Assembly: GCA_022827945.1 (NCBI GenBank)
Contig: JAJEIT010000065.1
Span: 39,294-103,293 of the forward strand
Reading direction: 5' to 3'
Length of the DNA: 64,000 bases
Source of the DNA: Dehalococcoidia bacterium
GTDB lineage: Bacteria > Chloroflexota > Dehalococcoidia > Tepidiformales > Tepidiformaceae
Shown piece by piece: positions 44,406 through 51,221 of the stretch. Numbering within the stretch: the stretch's first letter is position 1; each line of letters opens with the position of its first letter. The position numbers and the translations under genes are program-made. The notes below the pieces were generated by a model. That model saw nothing but the letters and a program-made list of their open reading frames with translations, ran no database searches and had not been told where the DNA came from.

Positions 44406-45077
44406 ATGGCTCCGAGCGCGCGCACGATCGTGGTCCGGGACCTGGGGCTCACCCGCTACGGCGAGGTCCACCGGCTCCAGCAGGAGCTGCAGGCCGAGCG
44501 CATCCGCGGGGAGGGCGTCGACACGCTCCTCCTCACCGAGCACCAGCCGGTGTTCACGCTGGGGCGGAACCATCCCGAGCCGAACCTGCGGGCGACGGAA
44601 GCGATGGTGCGGGCGGCGGGCATCGAGGTGGCGCAGACCGAGCGCGGGGGCGACATCACCTACCACGGTCCGGGCCAGCTTGTCGCCTACGGCATCATCG
44701 ACCTGCAGGCGTGGGGCGTGCGGGTCGTCGACTACGTGTCGGCGCTGGAGGACACGATGTTCGGCGTGCTGGGCGAGTGGGACATCGAGGGGCGGCGGCA
44801 CGAGTGCGCGCGCGGGGCCTGGGTGGGGGAGCGGAAGGTGGGGTCGGTGGGGCTGCACGTGCGGCGGTTCGTCTCGATGCACGGGGCGGCTTTGAACGTG
44901 GCCCCGAACATGGAGCACATCGCGCTGATGAACCCCTGCGGCCTTGAAGACACGGAGATGACGAGCCTGTCGGCGGAGGCGGGGCAGGCGGTGGCGGTAA
45001 TGGAGGTGGGCAAGGCGTTCGTGCGGCAATTCGCGCGGGTGCTCGAGTGCGAGGCGAGCCGTTGGGGAGATGACTAA
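44406..45077 (+). CDS. lipB: Octanoyl-ACP:protein octanoyltransferase
   Basis: A 223-residue LipB that moves octanoate from ACP to lipoyl domains, the first step of protein lipoylation. 'ERGGDITYHGPGQLVAYGIIDL' is the family signature, with the catalytic Lys in 'GERKVGSVGLHVRR' and the Cys in 'LMNPCGLEDTEM'. The start ATG lies 36 bp after thyX. lipA is not adjacent. The long track frame from 43488 is a shadow that runs into this gene. Confidence 0.95.
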   Translation: MAPSARTIVVRDLGLTRYGEVHRLQQELQAERIRGEGVDTLLLTEHQPVFTLGRNHPEPNLRATEAMVRAAGIEVAQTERGGDITYHGPGQLVAYGIIDLQAWGVRVVDYVSALEDTMFGVLGEWDIEGRRHECARGAWVGERKVGSVGLHVRRFVSMHGAALNVAPNMEHIALMNPCGLEDTEMTSLSAEAGQAVAVMEVGKAFVRQFARVLECEASRWGDD

Positions 45078-45143
45078 CGGCGAGCGCTACTGCTGGCTCG
45101 GCCTTTCGGCATGCGAAGACGACATCGGCGGACACTTGAGCGA

Positions 45144-45362
45144 ATGCAGGCAACGCCAACGCCTGCCGATATCAGGTGGGCGGAGATTGAGTCGTTGCTG
45201 ACAGCCCTGGGTGTGAATATCACCGAGCGCGCGGGCTCTCGTGTACAGTTGAACAAGGGCCGCTACTCCATTGTCGTGCACAGGCCTCACCCCAGGCCTG
45301 AGGCTAGCCGAAATACCGTGCGCGACATCGCTAGGTTTATCGAGCAGGCGGGGGAGAAGTGA
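45144..45362 (+). CDS. hicA: HicA-family toxin (mRNA interferase-like)
   Basis: A 72-residue HicA-like dsRNA-binding fold. 'IRWAEIESLLTALGVNITERAGSRVQLNKG' is the typical start, and the catalytic His lies in 'YSIVVHRPHPRPEASRNTVRDIARF'. HicA toxins cut mRNA and are blocked by HicB. I chose ATG 45144 by family length; the track starts at 45111. The 3' end overlaps the HicB-like gene by 4 bp. The pair differs in codon use and G+C from its neighbours, consistent with transfer. Confidence 0.85.
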   Translation: MQATPTPADIRWAEIESLLTALGVNITERAGSRVQLNKGRYSIVVHRPHPRPEASRNTVRDIARFIEQAGEK

Positions 45363-45598
45363 TGCTGGAGTACAAGGGATACGTCGCCGAGGTCGTGTAC
45401 GACGATGAGGCGGGAGTTCTCCATGCCAGGGTGGTCAACAGCGGCCCCTACCCGGTGGCGAACGCCGAGGCGACGGATGTCGAGGGCATCAGGCGCGAGT
45501 TCCAGATGTCAGTCGATATCTACCTGGAAGGGTGCGCCGAGCTCGGCATCGAGCCCATCCCGCCCGCAGCCGCACCGGCGTGGACGGGCGCTGGCTGA
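45359..45598 (+). CDS. hicB: HicB-family antitoxin
   Basis: A 79-residue HicB-type protein with the partial RNase-H-like fold: 'LEYKGYVAEVVYDDEAGVLHARVVNSG' and 'ATDVEGIRREFQMSVDIYLEGCAELG'. No C-terminal DNA-binding domain follows, as in the minimal HicB type. The start is GTG/ATG at 45359-45362, overlapping hicA. It should neutralise HicA. No operator was identified. Confidence 0.82.
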   Translation: MMLEYKGYVAEVVYDDEAGVLHARVVNSGPYPVANAEATDVEGIRREFQMSVDIYLEGCAELGIEPIPPAAAPAWTGAG

Positions 45599-45601
45599 CG
45601 C

Positions 45602-45805
45602 CTAGCGCGGGCGGGTAACGGAATCGAGCAGGCGGCGGGTGGCCTCCGCGACCTGCTCGACGGCCTCCTCGAACGCTTCCTCGTTGCGGCGCGAGGGCGC
45701 CCGGAAGCCGCTCACCTTGCGCACGTACTGGAGGGAGGCCTCGCGAATCTCGTCGTCCGGGGCGACGCCCTCAGGGCTACGCAGCCGCTTGATGCTGCGG
45801 CACAT
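45602..45805 (-). CDS. DUF2277 family protein
   Basis: A 67-residue protein that matches DUF2277 across its length: it starts 'MCRSIKRLRSPEGVAPDDEIREASLQYVRKVSGF' and ends 'EQVAEATRRLLDSV'. The family is common in Actinobacteria and Chloroflexi, with no known function; the N-terminal Met-Cys-Arg is invariant, implying the Cys is important. The GAGG site lies before the ATG. It follows a membrane protein gene by 2 bp and is probably in its operon. Confidence 0.9.
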   Translation of the reverse strand: MCRSIKRLRSPEGVAPDDEIREASLQYVRKVSGFRAPSRRNEEAFEEAVEQVAEATRRLLDSVTRPR

Positions 45806-45807
45806 GG

Positions 45808-46305
45808 CTACACCTCGGGAGCGGGCGGCTTGCTGGGCCGTCGCGCTTCGACCCAGGCCATGCCGGCCGCGAGCGCGGCGATGCTGAAGCCGAGCAGGAC
45901 GCCGATGGTGATGGAGAAGCTGTCGCGGAGACCGTCGGGGCCGGTGGTGAGGGCGGCGCGCCAGAGGTCGAAGCCGGTGAGGGCCACAGCGAAGAAGAGC
46001 AGGGTCACGCCGGTCGAGGCTTCGAGCCAGGCGCGTCGCAGCACGAGGTAGGCGAGGGAGATGCCGCCGAGGGCGTAGAGGGGGATGGTGACGGGCACGA
46101 CCCAGTCGCGGACTTCGGTCCAGCTGGCGCGGGCCTGAAAGGCGATCGCGACGAAGGCGGCGGTGCAGGCCACACCGACGGCGATGTGCAGGAGCAGGCG
46201 GGCGTAGTCCTGGCGGTCGGCGGGTGCGCCGGGGCGGGTGTCGCGGTCGTGGACGACCTCGCTCTTGTCGGGTTCGACGGGCGCGGCGGCGGAGAAGTCA
46301 GCCAT
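45808..46305 (-). CDS. Four-helix membrane protein, unknown
   Basis: A 165-residue protein with an acidic N-terminus (residues 1-35) and four membrane helices, for example 'LLLHIAVGVACTAAFVAIAF', 'WVVPVTIPLYALGGISLAYLVL', 'GVTLLFFAVALTGFDLW' and 'SITIGVLLGFSIAALAAGMAW'. No family is recognised. It is directly upstream of DUF2277 and downstream of the Eis-like acetyltransferase on the same strand. Confidence 0.65.
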   Translation of the reverse strand: MADFSAAAPVEPDKSEVVHDRDTRPGAPADRQDYARLLLHIAVGVACTAAFVAIAFQARASWTEVRDWVVPVTIPLYALGGISLAYLVLRRAWLEASTGVTLLFFAVALTGFDLWRAALTTGPDGLRDSFSITIGVLLGFSIAALAAGMAWVEARRPSKPPAPEV

Positions 46306-46350
46306 CGCCCGCGATCATGGCGGGCGGGCGTCAGCGGGGCAAGCGGGGCG

Positions 46351-47580
46351 CTAGAACTCGTCGATGCACCAGGGGGCGGTGTGCCAGCGGAAGATGGCGT
46401 CGGCGAGGCGGAGGGCTTCGGGCGCGCCTTCGACGCGGCCGGCGCGGGCGAGCACCGACGGGGAGACATCGCCCAGGTAGACGGCCCCGAGGGCGTCGGC
46501 GCCGAGGGTAACGTCGGGGGATGCGTCCGTGGGGCGGCAGGAGGCCCTGCCGTTCTCCACTGTGAGCTCGAAGCGGCCGGCGGCCCAGGGTCCGAAGGAG
46601 TCGGTCACATCGAGGACGAGGCGGCCGTCGGTGAGGTAGGCGCGGCCTTCGAGAGCCTTCGGCACGTCGAGGATGCGCGCCCAGAGCGTGTCGCGGGGGA
46701 TGCGGCGGAGGTGGCGGGGGTCGGCCAGCATCCAGAAAAGGGGGTCGTCGGGCGGACGGTTGTCGGCCTGGATGGTGCCGATGAGGTCGACGCCGAAGAG
46801 GTAGCGCCAGAGGGCAGTCTCGGCGACGGAGTTCAGGGCGACCAGCTCGTGCAGGCGCAGGATTCCGCGGGGGAGGCCCTCGGGCCAGTCGGACTTGACG
46901 CTGTAGATGGCGTAGCCCTCGGGGCCGTCGGCACCGCTGTACTCGACGTACAGGCGATTCGTGAAGCCGTCTTCGGGCTTCTCGGTGCTGGGGATGACGA
47001 ACCCCCTCCAGAGGTAGGGGAAGCGCGTCATCATGCCGGGGCGCGACTCGCGCAGCCGGTCGTGGATCGCCGGCCAGCGCTCGAGAGCGGCGTCGGGGGC
47101 GACGAAGCGCACCTCACCGGGGGCGTCCGGGGCGTCGGCGCGGAACTCGGTGTGGCGGCGGTCGATGCTGACGCGGTCCGACTGGGCCGCCATCCCGTAG
47201 CCGAAGCGGCCGTAGATGACGCTCTCCGAGGCCCAGAGGGCGGCGAGCGGCTCGCCCCGGTCCCGGATGTCGTCGAGCTGGCGGCGCATGAGCTCGGTGA
47301 GGACGCCGCGCCGCCGGTGCGTCGAGGACACGGTGACGGCGGTGACGCCGGCCGTCGGGAGGTCGCCACCGGGGACGCTCATGGAGAAGGGGATGGAGTG
47401 CGTCTTACCCACCATCTCGTCGCCGTCGAAGGCGGCAATGCCGCGATCGAAGTCGAAGTGGGGGCGGATGGGCTCGGCCCAGGCGGTCGCCCCCTCGGGA
47501 CTATCGAGGAAGCCGCGGGCATTGCCGGCGACCCACTCGTCCCAGTCGTCCTCGATGAGCTGACGGTAGGTGATGGCCAT
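46351..47580 (-). CDS. Eis-like GNAT acetyltransferase
   Basis: A 409-residue protein with tandem GNAT domains and a C-terminal sterol-carrier-like domain, as in Eis/enhanced intracellular survival proteins. The acetyl-CoA loop is 'VSSTHRRRGVLTELMRRQL' (R/Q-x-x-G-x-G/A type), and 'SVIYGRFGYGMAAQSDRVS' is an Eis block. It ends 'WHTAPWCIDEF', so the C-terminal carboxylate is retained for catalysis as in Eis. Eis enzymes acetylate several amines, including aminoglycosides and proteins; the substrate here is unknown. I start at ATG 47580, not the longer track start. Confidence 0.9.
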   Translation of the reverse strand: MAITYRQLIEDDWDEWVAGNARGFLDSPEGATAWAEPIRPHFDFDRGIAAFDGDEMVGKTHSIPFSMSVPGGDLPTAGVTAVTVSSTHRRRGVLTELMRRQLDDIRDRGEPLAALWASESVIYGRFGYGMAAQSDRVSIDRRHTEFRADAPDAPGEVRFVAPDAALERWPAIHDRLRESRPGMMTRFPYLWRGFVIPSTEKPEDGFTNRLYVEYSGADGPEGYAIYSVKSDWPEGLPRGILRLHELVALNSVAETALWRYLFGVDLIGTIQADNRPPDDPLFWMLADPRHLRRIPRDTLWARILDVPKALEGRAYLTDGRLVLDVTDSFGPWAAGRFELTVENGRASCRPTDASPDVTLGADALGAVYLGDVSPSVLARAGRVEGAPEALRLADAIFRWHTAPWCIDEF

Positions 47581-47636
47581 CGATCGACTATGGCGGGGAG
47601 GGAGCCAACGGGCCAGACGGGGGCAGGGGCAGCGCG

Positions 47637-47642
47637 TAGGCT
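47637..47642 (+). promoter_or_regulatory. Leaderless -10 box of the crotonase-like gene
   Basis: TAGGCT, 6 nt before ATG 47649. Confidence 0.5.
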
Positions 47643-47648
47643 TGAGCC

Positions 47649-48296
47649 ATGAGCAGGATTGGCGCACTGGCGCTAACGGCGGGCGTCTCCGCGGATGCGG
47701 TGGCAGGGGCGCTGGCGGGGTACGCGGAGGGGGACGCGCGGGTGGTGGTGGTCGAGGCAGCGGCGGACGCGGACCTGGGGGCGTGGCCGGGGGAGCGGGT
47801 GCGCCGGCTCTGGCGGGACTACCCCCTGCCGGTCGTATTCGCGTTCGAGGGACGGTTGGCGGGCGCGGAGGCGGCCTTCGCGCTCGGGTGCGACATCCGC
47901 GTGTGCGGCGCGGAGGCGGCGATCGAGCTGGACGGGGCGTCGATGGACGACCTGACGGCGGAACGGACGCGGACGCTGCTGGGGTTGGGGGCGGGGGACG
48001 TCATCCCGGCGAGGCTCACGGCGGGGGAGGCGCTGGAGGCCGGGCTGGTCTCGCGCGTGGGGCCGGCGGGGAGCGCGGGGAAGGTGGCGCGAGGTGCGGC
48101 GGAGGCGGTGGCGGCGCGGGGTCCGATCGCGACCCGGCTGGCGAAGGAAGCGGTCTGGCGGGGGCTGGATCAGCCCCTCGAACAGGCCCTGCGCTTCGAA
48201 ACCGATTTGACCTTGCTCCTGCAAGCGACCAAAGATCGGGCTGAAGGCGTGCGGGCGTTCATGGAAAAGCGCCCGCCGGACTTCACTGGGGAATAA
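47649..48296 (+). CDS. Crotonase-fold protein, short and diverged
   Basis: A 215-residue crotonase-like protein. 'YPLPVVFAFEGRLAGAEAAFALGCDIRVCG' matches the oxyanion-hole region, but the first half is shortened and the usual 'AFSAGADI' loop is missing. The C-terminus 'LTLLLQATKDRAEGVRAFMEKRPPDFTG' is a standard crotonase tail. With the N-terminal oxyanion loop absent it may be inactive or use a different substrate; a non-catalytic role is possible. TAGGCT 6 nt before the ATG suggests leaderless expression. Confidence 0.75.
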   Translation: MSRIGALALTAGVSADAVAGALAGYAEGDARVVVVEAAADADLGAWPGERVRRLWRDYPLPVVFAFEGRLAGAEAAFALGCDIRVCGAEAAIELDGASMDDLTAERTRTLLGLGAGDVIPARLTAGEALEAGLVSRVGPAGSAGKVARGAAEAVAARGPIATRLAKEAVWRGLDQPLEQALRFETDLTLLLQATKDRAEGVRAFMEKRPPDFTGE

Positions 48297-48299
48297 CGA

Positions 48300-48551
48300 A
48301 TGATCGTTTTGCTTGAAGAACAAGAGTCGTGGTCGCTGATGATGCTTGTCAGCGCGGTCGCGATCGACAATGCTGACATCTCCTTCGAAGGGAAAGAGGC
48401 GATCCGGCGCTGGCGCTCGGATCACCAGGAGGGTTCACCCGAGCTGGAGGCGCTGACGGAGGCTCTGAATGGCCGGCTGAACGCGGCCATCGATGAGAAG
48501 CTCATGAGGCGGGTCAAGAGCAAGGGCCGCTACGAGACGGTGAGGAGATAG
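48300..48551 (+). CDS. Small helical protein, paralogue A
   Basis: An 83-residue protein 3 bp after the crotonase-like gene. 'KEAIRRWRSDHQEGSPELEALTEALNGRLNAAI' and the end 'LMRRVKSKGRYETV' predict mostly helices. It shares the pattern RRWRS...GS.EL..L..N..L with the next gene, so the two are paralogues. No family is recognised. Confidence 0.6.
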   Translation: MIVLLEEQESWSLMMLVSAVAIDNADISFEGKEAIRRWRSDHQEGSPELEALTEALNGRLNAAIDEKLMRRVKSKGRYETVRR

Positions 48552-48553
48552 CC

Positions 48554-48799
48554 ATGGTTCAGGTGAACTACAGCGACGACGAGATCAACGAGATGCTGGT
48601 AGAGCTCGTGAACCGCATGGCGAGTGAGGCGGAGCTGAGCGCGAAGGACCGGGCGATGCTGAAGCGCTGGCGCTCCTCGGAGATGAAGCTCGGCAGCGAC
48701 GAGCTGGACGACCTCGTGCGGAAGGCGAACGAAGACCTCGCCAAGAACCTCTCGTCACGCGAGAAGAGCGCCATCCGAAGGCCCGACTGGCGCCAGTAG
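48554..48799 (+). CDS. Small helical protein, paralogue B
   Basis: An 81-residue protein 2 bp after paralogue A. 'RAMLKRWRSSEMKLGSDELDDLVRKANEDLAKNL' aligns with the core of the preceding protein. It is highly charged and probably cytoplasmic. It is the last gene before a strong terminator. Function unknown; a heterodimer of the two is a natural guess. Confidence 0.6.
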   Translation: MVQVNYSDDEINEMLVELVNRMASEAELSAKDRAMLKRWRSSEMKLGSDELDDLVRKANEDLAKNLSSREKSAIRRPDWRQ

Positions 48800-48833
48800 G
48801 CGCCATCAACGCCTGCTCCCCGGGCAGCACAAT

Positions 48834-48867
48834 GCGCCGGCCTCCAGGGCCGGCGCTCTTGTTGCTT
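48834..48867 (+). terminator. Intrinsic terminator
   Basis: GCGCCGGCC (48834-48842) pairs with GGCCGGCGC (48848-48856), a 9-bp stem with loop TCCAG, followed by TCTTGTTGCTT. Confidence 0.8.
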
Positions 48868-48891
48868 CCGCGCCCGGGGCTGCGGTCGCCG

Positions 48892-48897
48892 TAAACT
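48892..48897 (+). promoter_or_regulatory. Leaderless -10 box of the enoyl-CoA hydratase gene
   Basis: TAAACT, 6 nt before ATG 48904. Confidence 0.55.
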
Positions 48898-48903
48898 GGC
48901 CGC

Positions 48904-49536
48904 ATGGCCGAGCTGGTCCTGTTCGACATCGACGACCGGGGCGTGGCGACGATCACGCTGAACCGGCCCGAGCGACTGAACGCGATCAACATGGCCATGC
49001 GCGACCTGCTCTGGGAGTACCTGCAGGCGTGCCGCGACCACCCGGACGTGCGGGCGGTGTGCTTCCGCGGCGAGGGGCGCGCCTTTAGCGCGGGAGCGGA
49101 CATCTCGGAGTTCGGGACCGCGCCCAGCCTTTGGGAGTCCCGGCGGGCGCGGCACGAGCGGGACGTGTGGGGGCTGCTGCTCTCGCTGCCGGTGCCGCTG
49201 GTGGCGCGGCTGCACGGCTACTGCTTCGGGGCGGGGCTGGAGCTGCCGCTCTGCTGCGACGTGCGGGTGGCGGCCGAAGACGCGCGCTTCGGCCTGCCGG
49301 AGGTGACGCTCGGGTACATCCCGAGCGCGGGCGGCACACAGACCCTGCCCCGCACCATCCCCCCGGGCGCAGCCGCCGACCTGATCCTGACGGGTGAGCC
49401 CGTGGGCACGGAGGAAGCGCTGCGCTGGGGCCTCGTCTCACGGGTCGTGCCCGAAGCGGAGCTGGACGCGGCGGTGGAGGAGGAGGTGGGGCGGCTGCTG
49501 GCGGGACCGTTCGAGCCAGCCCGCCCCGCCCTGTGA
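48904..49536 (+). CDS. Enoyl-CoA hydratase/isomerase family protein
   Basis: A 210-residue crotonase. The oxyanion loop 'FSAGADISEFG', 'VARLHGYCFGAGLELPLCCDVRVAAEDARFGLPEV' and 'PSAGGTQTLPRTI' are all present; the Glu in 'GLPEVTLG' is the likely second catalytic residue. It is about 50 residues shorter than the usual 260, lacking the C-terminal trimerisation helices. It would hydrate enoyl-CoA in beta-oxidation. It leads a run of acyl-CoA genes, 110 bp before the ligase. Confidence 0.88.
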   Translation: MAELVLFDIDDRGVATITLNRPERLNAINMAMRDLLWEYLQACRDHPDVRAVCFRGEGRAFSAGADISEFGTAPSLWESRRARHERDVWGLLLSLPVPLVARLHGYCFGAGLELPLCCDVRVAAEDARFGLPEVTLGYIPSAGGTQTLPRTIPPGAAADLILTGEPVGTEEALRWGLVSRVVPEAELDAAVEEEVGRLLAGPFEPARPAL

Positions 49537-49646
49537 CCCCGGCACCTGCGATCTGTCTTCCGCGCGCCCGATTCGCGCGCGAATCGGGGCGCCGGTAGAA
49601 TCCCGTTCCGCCGCGTATACGCGGAAACCCGCTCCTCGGAGGGAGC

Positions 49647-51221
49647 ATGAACACGATCGAGTTCCTACAGATCTCCGCCGCCGTCGTGCCCGAGCGGGAG
49701 GCGCTGGTGGAGGTGGGCGGGCGCGGCCGCCGCCTGACGTACGCCGCGATGCAGGAGCAGGTGACGCGCCTCGCGAACGCCATCCGCGGCCTGGGCGTGG
49801 AGCAGGGCGAGAAGGTCGCCATCATGGCCCAGAACAGCACAGACTTCGTGCTGACGTACTACGCCTGCGCGATGCTGGGCGTGACCCTCGTTCCCCTGAA
49901 CTACCGCTCGAAGGACGAAGAGCTGACGTACATGCTCAACGTGAGCCAGGCGGGCGTGCTGTTCGTCTCGGAACGCTACCGCGACCTGGTTGCCCGCATC
50001 CGGCCCACGCTGGAGCACACGAAGTCGTTCGTGAGCTACGACGGACCGGCCGAGGGCTACCTCGACTTCGCGGGCCTGGTGGCCGGGGCGGAGGCGGAAG
50101 ACATCTGGGTGGAGGTCGACGACGAGCAGCCCACGGTCCTCATCTTTACGAGCGGCACCACGGCGTTCCCCAAGGGCGTCATGGTCACCTACCTGGACAT
50201 GACCGCCTATGTGACGAACACGATGAACCCGGCGGACCCGGACATCCACGAAAAGACGCTGGTCTCAGTGCCGTTCTTCCATATCGCCGGGGCGACGGCG
50301 ATGCTGTCGTCGATCTGGGGCGGGCGCACCATGCTGGTGCTGCCGCAGTTCACGCCGGAGGGCTGGATGACGGCCGTCGGCGGCGAGGGCGCAACGCACT
50401 CGATGGTCGTGCCCACGATGCTGAAGCGCCTCATGGACCACGACGACCTGGAGGGGACGGACCTCTCCACGCTCCAGCTCATCACCTACGGAGCGGCGCC
50501 GATGCCGTACGAGGTCGTGCGCCGCGCGTGCGACATCTTCCCGCCGCAGGGCGTGGGCCTGATGAACGCCTATGGACAGACGGAATCGACCTCGACGCTG
50601 ACGTACCTCGGTCCGGACGACCACGACCTGAGCGTCGACACAGACGTGCGGGAGGCGCGCCTGCGATCGGTGGGCAAGCCGATGGACGACGTCGAGATCG
50701 GCATCATGGACGACCGGAACAACCTCCTGACCACGGGCGAGGAGGGCGAAATCTGCGTCCGCTCGGACCGTGTGATGAAGGGCTACTACGAGCAGGAGGA
50801 CGCGACCAGCACGGCGATCATCGACGGCTGGCTGCACACTGGCGACGTGGGCCGCGTGGACGACGGCGGCTACCTGTTCATCACGGGCCGGAAGAAGGAC
50901 CTCATTATCCGCGCCGGCGAGAACATCTCGTCGGGCGAGGTGGAGAACTGCCTGGAGGACCACGAAGGGATCGACGAAGCGGCCGTCATCGGCGTTCCGG
51001 ACGTGGACTGGGGCGAGGTGGTGAAGGCCGTGCTCGTGCCGAAACCGGGGGCGACGCTCACCCCTGAGGAAGTGAACGCTTACTGCAAGACCCGGATCGC
51101 CTCGTTCAAGGCGCCCCAGTACATCGCGGTGGTGGATGAGCTGCCGCGGAACGCCATGGGCAAGGTGTTGAAGACCGACCTCCGCAAGCTGTACGGCACG
51201 CCGACGAACGACAACGTATGA
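49647..51221 (+). CDS. AMP-binding acyl-CoA ligase
   Basis: A 524-residue adenylate-forming enzyme. The P-loop-like motif is 'IFTSGTTAFPKGVMVTY' (the usual TSGTTGxPKG with Ala for Gly), the A5 block is 'NAYGQTESTSTLTYL', A7/A8 are 'LHTGDVGRVDDGGYLFITGRKKDLIIRAGENIS', and the catalytic Lys lies in 'NAMGKVLKTDL'. It activates a carboxylic acid (fatty or aromatic) to its CoA ester. GGAGG precedes the ATG. The stop overlaps the Fe-S membrane protein by 4 bp, tying fatty acid activation to electron disposal. Confidence 0.93.
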   Translation: MNTIEFLQISAAVVPEREALVEVGGRGRRLTYAAMQEQVTRLANAIRGLGVEQGEKVAIMAQNSTDFVLTYYACAMLGVTLVPLNYRSKDEELTYMLNVSQAGVLFVSERYRDLVARIRPTLEHTKSFVSYDGPAEGYLDFAGLVAGAEAEDIWVEVDDEQPTVLIFTSGTTAFPKGVMVTYLDMTAYVTNTMNPADPDIHEKTLVSVPFFHIAGATAMLSSIWGGRTMLVLPQFTPEGWMTAVGGEGATHSMVVPTMLKRLMDHDDLEGTDLSTLQLITYGAAPMPYEVVRRACDIFPPQGVGLMNAYGQTESTSTLTYLGPDDHDLSVDTDVREARLRSVGKPMDDVEIGIMDDRNNLLTTGEEGEICVRSDRVMKGYYEQEDATSTAIIDGWLHTGDVGRVDDGGYLFITGRKKDLIIRAGENISSGEVENCLEDHEGIDEAAVIGVPDVDWGEVVKAVLVPKPGATLTPEEVNAYCKTRIASFKAPQYIAVVDELPRNAMGKVLKTDLRKLYGTPTNDNV

